DNA of 6,977 nucleotides, from NCBI GenBank assembly GCA_913774795.1, contig CAJYIL010000215.1, positions 1-6,977 on the forward strand, given 5' to 3'. Source of the DNA: Pseudobdellovibrionaceae bacterium. GTDB lineage: Bacteria > Bdellovibrionota > Bdellovibrionia > Bdellovibrionales > JAMPXM01. Of this stretch, positions 1 to 6,314 are shown in pieces; within the stretch, counting starts at the first letter, position 1, and each line of letters begins with the position of its first letter. The position numbers and the translations under genes are program-made. A model generated the notes under the pieces. It was not told the DNA's origin, ran no database searches, and saw nothing but the letters and a program-made list of their open reading frames with translations.

Positions 1-1982
1 ACCAGTACGGCACGATTCGAGTAGCTTCGGGCTCGGAGCGTCGTGAGTTTATCGATCGCATTGAACGAAAACGCATCAAAAGAAACTTAAGCGCCGAAAA
101 AGAGATTCTCAAACGATCGGGCTTCACTCTCAAAAAGCTTGAAGCCAAAAAATTCTCGGCGGCAGAACTTAAGGCTCTTGCGAGCGCACATGCAAGCTTC
201 ACGCTGAACGGACAAATCATCGCGCCCTTGAAAATGCATGACGCTCGTCTCGAGGAGCGCGACGGTCGCTATGAATTCAGTGCTCGTTTTACGTCGGGAG
301 ATCAGTCCTATTCGCTCAAAGACGTCATGACGAGTCCCGAGGCGAAAGATTCGTTTTTCACCCTCGGTGGTCAGACCGCTTATCTCGACGACGATTGGGC
401 CAAGCGTCTCGATATTCTTTCGAGAAGCACCACCCTCTCAAAAGACGGCGCTCTCGCGTTTCATCGGGCCTCACTCCCATTTCTGCAATCTGTTTTCGAC
501 GGTGTCGACGTCGCTCCCGAAGCTCGATCGGTTTTCGAGTCGCTGGAAAAATTGGCGGCGCAAGGCGAAGCCACTCCGCCAAAATCTTTGCAAGCTTCTT
601 TGAGAAACTATCAAGCCGAAGGCTTGTTCTGGCTTCAAAAGATGTCGGGCTCCGGCTTCGGAGGAATTCTCGCCGACGACATGGGCCTGGGTAAGACCGT
701 TCAAATCATCTCGTATCTGCTTTCGCGCGCACTGCATTTTAGAACTCATCCGCTCGAACAAAAGCCGTGTCTCGTTGTCGTTCCGAAGTCCCTCGTTCAA
801 AACTGGAAGAACGAAGCCGAAAAATTCGGTCCCTCGCTGCGCATCCTCGATTTCGCAGGAGCGAATCGCACGATCTTCAGACCGCAGTTCTTCGACGTCG
901 TCTTGACGACGTATCATGTCCTGAAAAACGAAGTCGATCGCCTGCGCACAATCGACTTCGATACGATCATTCTCGACGAAGCCCAAGCGATCAAAAATCC
1001 GACCTCGCAAATCGCCAAAGCGGTCTTGCAACTTCAGGCACGTCAACGCTTCGCGCTTTCAGGAACGCCGGTGGAAAATTCACTTCGCGATCTTTTCTCG
1101 CTCCTTAATTTCACGAACCCCGGACTCATTCCCCAAAGTTTCGTGAATGCTTACGGTGATAAAAAATCGCTGACGGTCCCGAAGTCAGTGACTGAAAAAA
1201 TCGCGGCGACCGTGAAACCATTCATCCTCCGCCGAACGAAGAAGCAGGTCTTAAAAGAATTGCCCGACAAAACTGAACAAATCCTCGTTTGTGAAATGGA
1301 TTCGGCGCAGAAGTCTCTCTACGACAAGACACGCAAGCATTTCAAAGCTCAGCTGAAAGAAAATGCGCAAGAGACACCGAATGGGCCAAAGACCACGCGT
1401 GTCTTTGAAGCTCTCCTGCGCCTGCGACAAATTTCGTGTCATCCTGCTTTGATCGGCGACAAAAACGCGGAGAGCGCCAAGGTCGAAATGCTTCTCGAAC
1501 ATCTCGAGGACATTCAGGCCTCGGGGCATAAAGCGCTCGTCTTTTCGCAGTTCACTTCGTTTCTTGATCTTTTGAAACCTGAACTCGAGAAAGCCGGAAT
1601 TCCGTTTGAACACCTGGATGGTCAAACGCGCAACCGCGGCGCCGTCGTCGACCGCTTCAATTCGAATCCGAAGACGACGGTTTTCTTGATCAGTCTCAAA
1701 GCCGGCGGAACAGGATTGAATCTAACGACGGCGTCCTACGTTTTCTTGATGGACCCCTGGTGGAATCCGGCGATTGAAGCACAAGCCATCGACCGTGCCT
1801 ACCGCATGGGACAAAAGCAAAAAGTCATGGCTTATCGTCTCATCGCTAAAGGCTCGATCGAAGAAAAAATCTTAACGCTTCAAGATCAAAAGCGTCATCT
1901 CGCCAACGCTCTCGTGAGCGAAGATGACTCTCTCGGGCGCTCGCTCTCGCTTGATGAGCTTGAGTTTCTCCTCGACGCTTAG
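1..1982 (+). CDS. SNF2/Rad54-family DNA-dependent ATPase (helicase-like translocase), 5' partial
   Basis: This is the C-terminal 659 codons of a Swi2/Snf2-type superfamily 2 ATPase. The frame (first full codon at 3) has no stop back to the left edge, so the start lies outside the window; a TTG at 228 is an internal codon. Counting from position 3, about 195 residues precede the core. Then come the motif LRNYQAEG (about 200), Walker A DMGLGKT (226-232), motif Ia VVPKSLVQNW, motif II DEAQ (325-328), motif III SGTP (353-356), an ILRRTKKQV linker, motif IV (about 510-518), motif V SLKAGGTGLNLT (564-575), and motif VI with the arginine pair of RAYRMGQ (598, 601). All catalytic motifs look intact. 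Family members use ATP hydrolysis to move along duplex DNA and remodel protein-DNA or transcription complexes; the bacterial substrate here is unknown. The visible N-terminal part carries a basic helix-like stretch and no motif I can name. Its TAG interlocks with the stop of the convergent lipoprotein gene. Confidence 0.95.
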   Translation, partial: QYGTIRVASGSERREFIDRIERKRIKRNLSAEKEILKRSGFTLKKLEAKKFSAAELKALASAHASFTLNGQIIAPLKMHDARLEERDGRYEFSARFTSGDQSYSLKDVMTSPEAKDSFFTLGGQTAYLDDDWAKRLDILSRSTTLSKDGALAFHRASLPFLQSVFDGVDVAPEARSVFESLEKLAAQGEATPPKSLQASLRNYQAEGLFWLQKMSGSGFGGILADDMGLGKTVQIISYLLSRALHFRTHPLEQKPCLVVVPKSLVQNWKNEAEKFGPSLRILDFAGANRTIFRPQFFDVVLTTYHVLKNEVDRLRTIDFDTIILDEAQAIKNPTSQIAKAVLQLQARQRFALSGTPVENSLRDLFSLLNFTNPGLIPQSFVNAYGDKKSLTVPKSVTEKIAATVKPFILRRTKKQVLKELPDKTEQILVCEMDSAQKSLYDKTRKHFKAQLKENAQETPNGPKTTRVFEALLRLRQISCHPALIGDKNAESAKVEMLLEHLEDIQASGHKALVFSQFTSFLDLLKPELEKAGIPFEHLDGQTRNRGAVVDRFNSNPKTTVFLISLKAGGTGLNLTTASYVFLMDPWWNPAIEAQAIDRAYRMGQKQKVMAYRLIAKGSIEEKILTLQDQKRHLANALVSEDDSLGRSLSLDELEFLLDA

Positions 1983-2407
1983 GTGGCTGGAGACGGCATC
2001 GGAGTCGCGGACGGCGCAGGCGGTGGCGCCTTCTCGCCGCAATCGATCTCGACGAAGTGATACATTTTCTCCGACGAACCAGCGGGCGCGCCGATGACGA
2101 GACCGCCGAAACCAAAACCCATTCCTCTACGGCCTGTGCCGAACCCGGTTCCGACTCCTGTGGTAACGCCACTTGAGCGAGGCGTCTCCGTGAGGGCTTC
2201 GTACTCCTTTACGATCGAATAGTTTCCGCCACAAAAGTTCGTCGACTGCTCGTTCAATTTCGCTCGGTATTTTTCTTCGGTTTTTGGATTCGATGTCGGC
2301 TCGTACCGCAAGACCGCCTGTTTATGCGGAGTCAGATCTTTGCGAACGAAATCGACGGTTGTACAGCCGGTCAAAACTAAAAAGAGAAGGAGAATGAGCG
2401 TCTTCAT
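1979..2407 (-). CDS. Small glycine-rich lipoprotein of unknown function
   Basis: The 142-residue product starts with a short lipoprotein signal peptide: Lys2, a run of Leu/Val/Ile, then the lipobox LTGC with Cys15 as the predicted lipidated residue. It is therefore probably anchored in an outer or inner membrane facing the periplasm. The mature part has a polar region (20-75), a Gly/Thr/Phe-rich low-complexity stretch at about 80-102, a hydrophobic/polar segment at 103-123, and a Pro/Ala/Ser tail (127-142). Cys59 and Cys123 are the only cysteines besides Cys15 and could pair in the periplasm. I do not recognise a family. The gene lies 34 nt downstream of the EamA transporter on the same strand and may be co-transcribed. 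No good Shine-Dalgarno is visible before the ATG. The TAA stop (1979-1981) overlaps the helicase TAG (1980-1982). Confidence 0.8.
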   Translation of the reverse strand: MKTLILLLFLVLTGCTTVDFVRKDLTPHKQAVLRYEPTSNPKTEEKYRAKLNEQSTNFCGGNYSIVKEYEALTETPRSSGVTTGVGTGFGTGRRGMGFGFGGLVIGAPAGSSEKMYHFVEIDCGEKAPPPAPSATPMPSPAT

Positions 2408-2441
2408 CGGCTGATTTTAACGCGCGCTGAGCTCATTACTT

Positions 2442-3332
2442 TTAGGAGTTGTGCTGTTTCACAGGCCGAATCAACAACACTAAACCGACTCCGATCAGAA
2501 TGATCGCGACGAAGAACACTCCCGAGACCGGCTCACCATAAAGAAGCGATCCTAGAACGACGGCCACGACCGGGTTGACGAGCGCGTAGGTGCTCACTAA
2601 CTGGGTGTCGATGTTTCGTGCGAGCCAACTAAACGCGGTGAAGCCGATCACTGAGCCGAAAACGATGAGGTACAGCAGCGCGAGCGCTGACGATGTCGAA
2701 ACGTTTGCGAACGACGAAACGGATTCCTGGGTCGCGAGCGAAAGGAGGAATGTCGGAAGAATCGCTGCTGCCATCTGCGTAGCTGCGAATCGAAACGGAC
2801 TGACGACCGCCGACGCTCTTCGCTGAATCAAAGTTCCAAACGCCCAGAGCCACATAGAGAGAAAAAGCAGTGTCATCCCGAGCGCGGACCCGGTCGAATC
2901 ACTCTGGAAACTATCCCGCGCGATCAGAGCGACCCCGCTTAAACCAACGACACCTCCCAAAACTTTGATCGCGGCTGGCTTGGCATGTTTAAAAAAGGCC
3001 CAGCCGAAAATCATGATCCAAATCGGCATCGAACCGATGACGACGGCTACGACTCCCGAGGAAATCGATTTTTCGATAAACCCAACAAGCCCGTTTGAGA
3101 GGAAGAGAAAGACTCCGCTCATGAGCGCGATTCGAATTTGCGAGCGATTGAGTCTTTGCTCGCGAGCTAACGTCGAAAGGCCAAACATAATCGGAGCCGC
3201 GATCATGTTTCGAAGTGTGATCAAGAGCCAAACCGGAATCGTCTCAACCGCGATTCGGATCGCGAGATAAGTCGATCCCCAGATCAGGTAAACCGCGAGA
3301 AAGCAGAAAATCGCCGTTCGGCTTAAGCGCAT
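2442..3332 (-). CDS. EamA-family (DMT superfamily) drug/metabolite exporter, YedA-like
   Basis: The 296-residue integral membrane protein has the usual length and two-fold EamA repeat (about 8-138 and 150-288), with about ten hydrophobic segments. The first segment carries the WGSTY motif (18-22) typical of this group. The second repeat has STYALVNPVVAVVLG (247-261) followed by a conserved GE (266-267), which resembles E. coli YedA. Known family members export amino acids, other metabolites or drugs across the inner membrane; the substrate cannot be read from sequence. The ATG overlaps the last 10 nt of the upstream DUF2917-like gene, so translation is probably coupled; a GGAG lies about 14 nt upstream, farther than ideal. 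The divergent Lrp/AsnC regulator is its likely controller, which hints at an amino-acid-like substrate (inference). The lipoprotein gene follows after 34 nt. Confidence 0.93.
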   Translation of the reverse strand: MRLSRTAIFCFLAVYLIWGSTYLAIRIAVETIPVWLLITLRNMIAAPIMFGLSTLAREQRLNRSQIRIALMSGVFLFLSNGLVGFIEKSISSGVVAVVIGSMPIWIMIFGWAFFKHAKPAAIKVLGGVVGLSGVALIARDSFQSDSTGSALGMTLLFLSMWLWAFGTLIQRRASAVVSPFRFAATQMAAAILPTFLLSLATQESVSSFANVSTSSALALLYLIVFGSVIGFTAFSWLARNIDTQLVSTYALVNPVVAVVLGSLLYGEPVSGVFFVAIILIGVGLVLLIRPVKQHNS

Positions 3333-3562
3333 TGAGAGATTTCGAGCTCCAGATGATCGGCGAGACCTTCAATGACGATGGCCTTCGTCGACTTGAGCTC
3401 GATCGTTCCGCCCGCACCCAAGATGTGGTCCTCGAGATCGTTCACCGCCGTGATCCACGCACGGCCCGAGGCACATCGAAAGACAACGGTGCTCAACTGA
3501 CCTGAGAATTTAAAGACTTGACCACGTTCTAACTTCACCCTAATTGGCTTAACGTTTTTCAT
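3323..3562 (-). CDS. DUF2917-like small beta-rich protein
   Basis: This is a 79-residue protein starting at the ATG at 3562. The same frame is open to an ATG at 3670, but that extension runs antisense through the start of the Lrp gene, and its basic/aromatic 36 residues look noncoding, so I chose the shorter form. The pattern RVKLERGQVFKF, then GRAWIT, then EDHILGAGG and a strand-rich end fits the DUF2917 family, small cupin-like beta proteins of unknown function with a conserved Gly-Arg-x-Trp-x-Thr and a downstream Asp-His. No signal peptide or membrane segment is present, so it is probably cytoplasmic. The TAA lies inside the first codons of the EamA gene (10-nt overlap), making the two a coupled pair. 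The upstream region has no clear Shine-Dalgarno. Family assignment is from remembered pattern, not a search. Confidence 0.75.
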   Translation of the reverse strand: MKNVKPIRVKLERGQVFKFSGQLSTVVFRCASGRAWITAVNDLEDHILGAGGTIELKSTKAIVIEGLADHLELEISQCA

Positions 3563-3576
3563 GCTTTTAGGATAAT
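3549..3576 (+). promoter_or_regulatory. Possible sigma70-type promoter of the lrp gene
   Basis: TTAACG (3549-3554) and GATAAT (3571-3576) are separated by 16 nt, giving 4/6 and 5/6 matches to the -35 and -10 consensus. Transcription would start near 3583, leaving a leader of about 44 nt. The -10 box overlaps the imperfect palindrome at 3573-3591, which would suit autoregulation. This is read by eye only. Confidence 0.3.
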
Positions 3577-3591
3577 GTCTGAATGATATTA
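3573..3591. promoter_or_regulatory. Imperfect palindrome, candidate Lrp-type operator
   Basis: TAATGTCTGAATGATATTA pairs 6 of 9 positions across its centre (arms TAATnTC / GAnATTA). It is AT-rich and sits in the 64-nt gap between the divergent lrp and DUF2917 starts. Lrp/AsnC proteins commonly bind degenerate AT-rich palindromes of about 15 bp in such gaps. Function is inferred from position and symmetry. Confidence 0.35.
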
Positions 3592-3612
3592 AACAAGTCT
3601 GGAACTGAGCTC

Positions 3613-3617
3613 GGGAG
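3613..3617 (+). promoter_or_regulatory. Ribosome binding site of the lrp gene
   Basis: GGGAG ends 9 nt before the ATG at 3627 and supports that start. Confidence 0.6.
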
Positions 3618-3626
3618 AAAATCGAG

Positions 3627-4103
3627 ATGGGATTAAGAAACGGGAGCTTGAACCGCGACCTCGACGACACGGATCTTAAGATTCTTCAGTGCCTGTCCCA
3701 AAACGCGAAGGCCTCTTACGCCGAACTTGGCGAATTGGTTCATTTAACGGCCGCCGCGGTCCACGGGCGCGTAAAGAAACTCGAAAAAAGCGGCGTGATC
3801 AAAAGTTACGGCATCGATTTGAATTACGATGCAATCGGTTTACCCGTGACGGCATTCGTACGCGTTCAAACCGGAGCCGCCACTTGCCGAGAAAGCGGCC
3901 AAAGAGTGGCGCAGTTTGAAGAGATCATCGAGTGCCACTCGGTCGCTGGTGAAGACGATTTAATTTTGAAGATTCGCGTCGCGACACCCCTTGATCTTCA
4001 AAACCTTCTCGACGATTTGAAAACCAAAGGCCTCATCATTTACTCGAACTCACTCTTCGTACTCGAGACGCATTTTGAGCGAAATCGAATCCCGAAAGAC
4101 TAA
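3627..4103 (+). CDS. Lrp/AsnC-family transcriptional regulator
   Basis: The 158-residue product has the standard Lrp/AsnC length and layout. An N-terminal winged helix-turn-helix spans about 12-61: LDDTDLKILQCLSQNAKASY, then the recognition-helix region LTAAAVHGRVKKLEKSGVI at 40-58. A C-terminal RAM (ligand-binding/oligomerisation) domain covers about 72-150 and includes VAGEDDLILKIRV (107-119). Family members bind small effectors, usually amino acids, and form dimers to octamers that wrap DNA. The gene is divergent from the DUF2917-EamA pair across 64 nt, the classic arrangement for a local regulator of an exporter and of itself. The start at 3627 is supported by GGGAG at 3613-3617. The TAA (4101-4103) interlocks with the TAG of the convergent M14 gene. 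The effector is unknown. Confidence 0.95.
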   Translation: MGLRNGSLNRDLDDTDLKILQCLSQNAKASYAELGELVHLTAAAVHGRVKKLEKSGVIKSYGIDLNYDAIGLPVTAFVRVQTGAATCRESGQRVAQFEEIIECHSVAGEDDLILKIRVATPLDLQNLLDDLKTKGLIIYSNSLFVLETHFERNRIPKD

Positions 4104-4957
4104 AGACCTCGCAAATAATTGAGACCTCCGCGAATCGCGGCGACTTGCGCGTCGATGCAGATTTGCAGAGTGGCTCGCGGACTGTCGGGATAAACCTCGG
4201 TGGTCGTCGTAAAGCGGGCGTTGGTCATTGCCGTACAGAGCGAGAGTGCTTTCAAAGGATAGTTGATGACGCCGTCTTGCTCGAGCTTTTCGCCAATCAG
4301 TTTACCGCCGGCGTCTGGCTTCGCGATGTGCGTGACTTTTCTCACTTCATCGACGACGGCCTTCTGAAACTCCGGTTGCGGATTTTCGCTGTCGCCGACG
4401 ACGTAAAAGCCATCCGGAATTTCAGACCACTCAATCGTGATCCCGTCTCGCTGCTCTTTGGCCGGCCGAAAAACGGAGTTATCGGTGTCTGTCGTTTCGT
4501 GAAGATCGATGTGCGCCAAGATATTTTCGCCGCTGACGAGCTGACACAGCAGTCGACTTTCATCGGCGAGTGAGTCGAGGGTAAACGAGCGATTCGGGTC
4601 GATCGCTTTTTGATTCCAGCGATTGATCGTTTCGTACGCCCAGGGGCTCACGCACGGAACAACGATGAAGTTGAACTCTTTCTCGTACTCGCTGACAGCC
4701 GTTTCTAGAAAACTCAGAGCGCCGTGCACACCGCTGGTCTCGTATCCATGCACGCCACCGGTTATGAGAATCGTCGGGAGGCCCGGTGTCTTTTGGGTTC
4801 GCACCACGAAGACCGGATAGTCGCTTGGCCGACCATACTCGCGAATCTCGAAACGCGATTTTAAAGCTTCAATTTTGGAAACGACGTCTACCTGATAAGA
4901 GCGCTGGATTTTCTGCTCAGAAAACCACTTCGCAACTTCGTCACTGCCCCACTTCAT
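4100..4957 (-). CDS. M14-type zinc carboxypeptidase / succinylglutamate desuccinylase-aspartoacylase-like enzyme
   Basis: The 285-residue enzyme starts at the ATG at 4957. The frame extends 58 codons further, but those residues (Arg/Ser/Thr-rich) are the antisense of the DTW gene, and GAGG 6 nt before 4957 fixes the start. Zinc ligands are visible as HGYE (His70, Glu73) and HIDLHETT (His153). DPNRSF (Asn122-Arg123) fits the substrate carboxylate-binding Asn-Arg of M14 enzymes, and the Glu in TTTEVYPDSP (Glu254) fits the catalytic general base. No signal peptide is seen, so it is probably cytoplasmic. Family members hydrolyse C-terminal or acyl-amino-acid amide bonds; the substrate is unknown. 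The gene starts 1 nt after the DTW gene stop, so the two are almost certainly one transcript. Its TAG overlaps the stop of the convergent lrp gene. Confidence 0.9.
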   Translation of the reverse strand: MKWGSDEVAKWFSEQKIQRSYQVDVVSKIEALKSRFEIREYGRPSDYPVFVVRTQKTPGLPTILITGGVHGYETSGVHGALSFLETAVSEYEKEFNFIVVPCVSPWAYETINRWNQKAIDPNRSFTLDSLADESRLLCQLVSGENILAHIDLHETTDTDNSVFRPAKEQRDGITIEWSEIPDGFYVVGDSENPQPEFQKAVVDEVRKVTHIAKPDAGGKLIGEKLEQDGVINYPLKALSLCTAMTNARFTTTTEVYPDSPRATLQICIDAQVAAIRGGLNYLRGL

Positions 4958-4958
4958 T

Positions 4959-5621
4959 TTAGACCTCGGTGAATTTGAGTTGGAACTCGACCATTTGATC
5001 GAAGACGTCGAGTAAGTTGTCGTGATCGTTCGTCTCTGGAGAATACAACTCAATCGTTTTGTGAATGGCCTCAATCGTCGAAAGACACTCGGGCATCGGT
5101 TGCTTACGAACACGAAAGCGCGAAGGCGCATCGGCGTCGAAGCTGATACGTGGAAGATTCTTGAGATGCGTGCTGCGAATCATGCGGCCTGCCGTATTCC
5201 AGGTACCATCGATCACGAAAATCACGAGTTTCTTGCCGTCAGGAATCAGCTGCTTTCTCTCGTTCGGCGTCAACGCCGTCAGATTCACCGAACGATCGCC
5301 GGGATAAAGAACGACGCAGTGATTTTTCTCATCTTGAGTGAGGGCTTGCACTCGAATGCTGTTGGAAAACTCTTGGCCCTGAATGAGCTCCGAATCCTTC
5401 AAGCAAAGGTGCGCCATTCGGCCTGTCGCGATTCGTCTCTTTACTTCGATTGGATGAATCAAAATAACAAATTTCATGTCGGCCGCAAACGGCTTCACGA
5501 ACTCGCAGTAGCAACCGAAGCCCGCTTGATTGCAACGGTAGCAAACCGATCGCGAGCGCGGGACAGCCGTATGACGATCTTTTTTAAGCTGAAGATACGC
5601 TTCGAGATTCACAGCGCCCAT
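4959..5621 (-). CDS. DTW-domain protein, probable tRNA-uridine aminocarboxypropyltransferase (TapT/YfiP-like)
   Basis: The 220-residue protein carries the DTW-domain hallmarks. An N-terminal cysteine cluster, CYRCNQAGFGCYC (Cys27, 30, 37, 39), is a likely zinc site. It is followed by IHPIEVKRRIATGRMA (55-70), VVLYPGD (103-109), the signature FVIDGTWNTAGRM (135-147), and LPRISF...APSRFRVRKQP with a CLSTIEA helix (179-185). Characterised relatives (E. coli TapT, human DTWD1/2) use S-adenosylmethionine to put a 3-amino-3-carboxypropyl group on tRNA uridines (acp3U); that activity here is inferred from family. One small deviation is ATG where the family often has NTG in the HPxE..NTGR segment. 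The start at 5621 lacks a good Shine-Dalgarno, but the next Met (49) would cut off the cysteine cluster. yceI lies 34 nt upstream and the M14 gene 1 nt downstream on the same strand. Confidence 0.88.
   Translation of the reverse strand: MGAVNLEAYLQLKKDRHTAVPRSRSVCYRCNQAGFGCYCEFVKPFAADMKFVILIHPIEVKRRIATGRMAHLCLKDSELIQGQEFSNSIRVQALTQDEKNHCVVLYPGDRSVNLTALTPNERKQLIPDGKKLVIFVIDGTWNTAGRMIRSTHLKNLPRISFDADAPSRFRVRKQPMPECLSTIEAIHKTIELYSPETNDHDNLLDVFDQMVEFQLKFTEV
4964..4967 (-). promoter_or_regulatory. Ribosome binding site of the M14 gene
   Basis: On the minus strand GAGG lies 6 nt upstream of the ATG at 4957, inside the last codons of the DTW gene. It decides the short start over the in-frame upstream extension. 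Confidence 0.7.
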
Positions 5622-5655
5622 GATCGTTTGTCACGGGCGCCGCAGTCAATCTTGC

Positions 5656-6234
5656 TTACTTTTTTGCGGGAACCGCTTCGAGATTCACCGCCAGCGAGAT
5701 GATGTCGCTGACGATGGCATCAGGCCCGTAAGAGACACCGAAGTCTTTTCGGTTAATCTCGCCGGTTGCATGGAAAACGACTTTGCTGACCTTCATGACG
5801 GGGTCTTCAACGCGGCCGAGGCTTTCGACTCTAAACGTGGTCTTCTTCGTGACCCCACGAATCGTTAGATCGCCCTCTAGCTTATAGCCTTTGCCGTCTC
5901 TTTTAATCGACGTGCTTTTGAACGTCGCGGTCGGATATTTTGCGGCATCGAAGAAATCCGGAGATTTGAGGTGCGTATCGCGTTGCTCGACGGCTGTCGT
6001 AAGACTCGGGATTTGGACCGTGAAGTCCACGATCGACTTCGTGGGATCTTTTTCGTTCAAATCAAGAGTGCCGTTAAACTGAGTAAAGCGCCCGGGAATC
6101 TTCGAGACTTTTAGGTGAACCGCTTCAAACGTGATGGTCGAGTGAGCGGGATCAGCTTCGAGCTTTTCTGCGTGCGCCGACATCGGTGCGATCAAAGCTG
6201 CGGCCAAGATTAACTTTTTCATTGAGATTTTCAT
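5656..6234 (-). CDS. yceI: YceI-family periplasmic lipid-binding-like protein
   Basis: The 192-residue precursor starts at the ATG at 6234, set by AAGGAG 6 nt upstream. The frame can be read from a TTG at 6261, but that would place the Shine-Dalgarno inside the gene. The signal peptide has Lys5-6, a hydrophobic core (LILAAALIAP) and an AHA cleavage site after residue 22, so the protein is exported to the periplasm. The mature part shows YceI features: an ADPAHSTITFEAVHLKVSK beginning, GTLDL, a QRDTHLKSPDFFDAAKYPTATFKS segment, LEGDLTIRGVTKKTTF, and a C-terminal GVSYGPDAIVSDIISLAVNLEA. Family members are lipocalin-like beta barrels that bind long isoprenoids such as polyprenyl chains or quinones; in vivo roles vary (stress, acid or alkaline response). 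It is the first gene of a possible yceI-DTW-M14 transcript. Confidence 0.95.
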   Translation of the reverse strand: MKISMKKLILAAALIAPMSAHAEKLEADPAHSTITFEAVHLKVSKIPGRFTQFNGTLDLNEKDPTKSIVDFTVQIPSLTTAVEQRDTHLKSPDFFDAAKYPTATFKSTSIKRDGKGYKLEGDLTIRGVTKKTTFRVESLGRVEDPVMKVSKVVFHATGEINRKDFGVSYGPDAIVSDIISLAVNLEAVPAKK

Positions 6235-6240
6235 GTCGAA

Positions 6241-6246
6241 CTCCTT
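6241..6246 (-). promoter_or_regulatory. Ribosome binding site of yceI
   Basis: AAGGAG on the minus strand, 6 nt before the ATG at 6234, is the best Shine-Dalgarno in the window and fixes the yceI start. Confidence 0.85.
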
Positions 6247-6285
6247 CTTAAGGTGCTTCAAGTATCGCCGATCGCGCAGCGAAAA

Positions 6286-6314
6286 ATTATCTCAGACATT
6301 GAGAGACATTATCC
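6286..6314. promoter_or_regulatory. Palindrome and 10-bp-phased direct repeat upstream of yceI, candidate operator
   Basis: On the plus strand AGACATT occurs at 6294-6300 and again at 6304-6310, exactly 10 bp apart. TCTCA (6290-6294) and TGAGA (6300-6304) form a perfect interrupted palindrome with a 5-nt spacer. On the yceI sense strand the block is flanked by two GATAAT boxes, either of which could be a -10 element, although neither has a good -35. The block sits about 50-80 nt before the yceI ATG. Regulatory function is inferred. Confidence 0.35.

Noticed and set aside
228..230. TTG as start codon of the helicase
   Set aside because: The same frame is open for another 75 codons to the window edge with protein-like composition, so the gene begins upstream of the window.
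471..1046. 191-codon open frame on the minus strand inside the helicase gene
   Set aside because: It is fully antisense to the conserved SNF2 core (Walker A and DEAQ region), has no recognisable domain, and arises from the codon bias of the real gene.
2408..2441. Possible separate promoter for the lipoprotein gene (TAAAAT near 2415-2420 on the minus strand)
   Set aside because: No -35 element at suitable spacing; co-transcription with the EamA gene is simpler.
3563..3670. 36-codon N-terminal extension of the DUF2917-like protein
   Set aside because: It would cover the lrp start and promoter, and its sequence does not resemble the family; the ATG at 3562 begins where family similarity starts.
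4958..5131. 58-codon N-terminal extension of the M14 enzyme
   Set aside because: It is antisense-like, Ser/Thr/Arg-rich sequence in another frame of the DTW gene; the Shine-Dalgarno and ATG at 4957 give a normal-length family member.
5622..5655. Possible terminator between yceI and the DTW gene
   Set aside because: There is a GGCGCC palindrome but no stable stem followed by a T run, so I do not call a terminator.
5022..5702. 226-codon open frame on the plus strand, longer than the DTW gene it overlaps
   Set aside because: The opposite strand encodes a clear DTW-domain protein with all motifs. The plus-strand product is Arg/His-rich, without a domain, and it also runs into the end of yceI.
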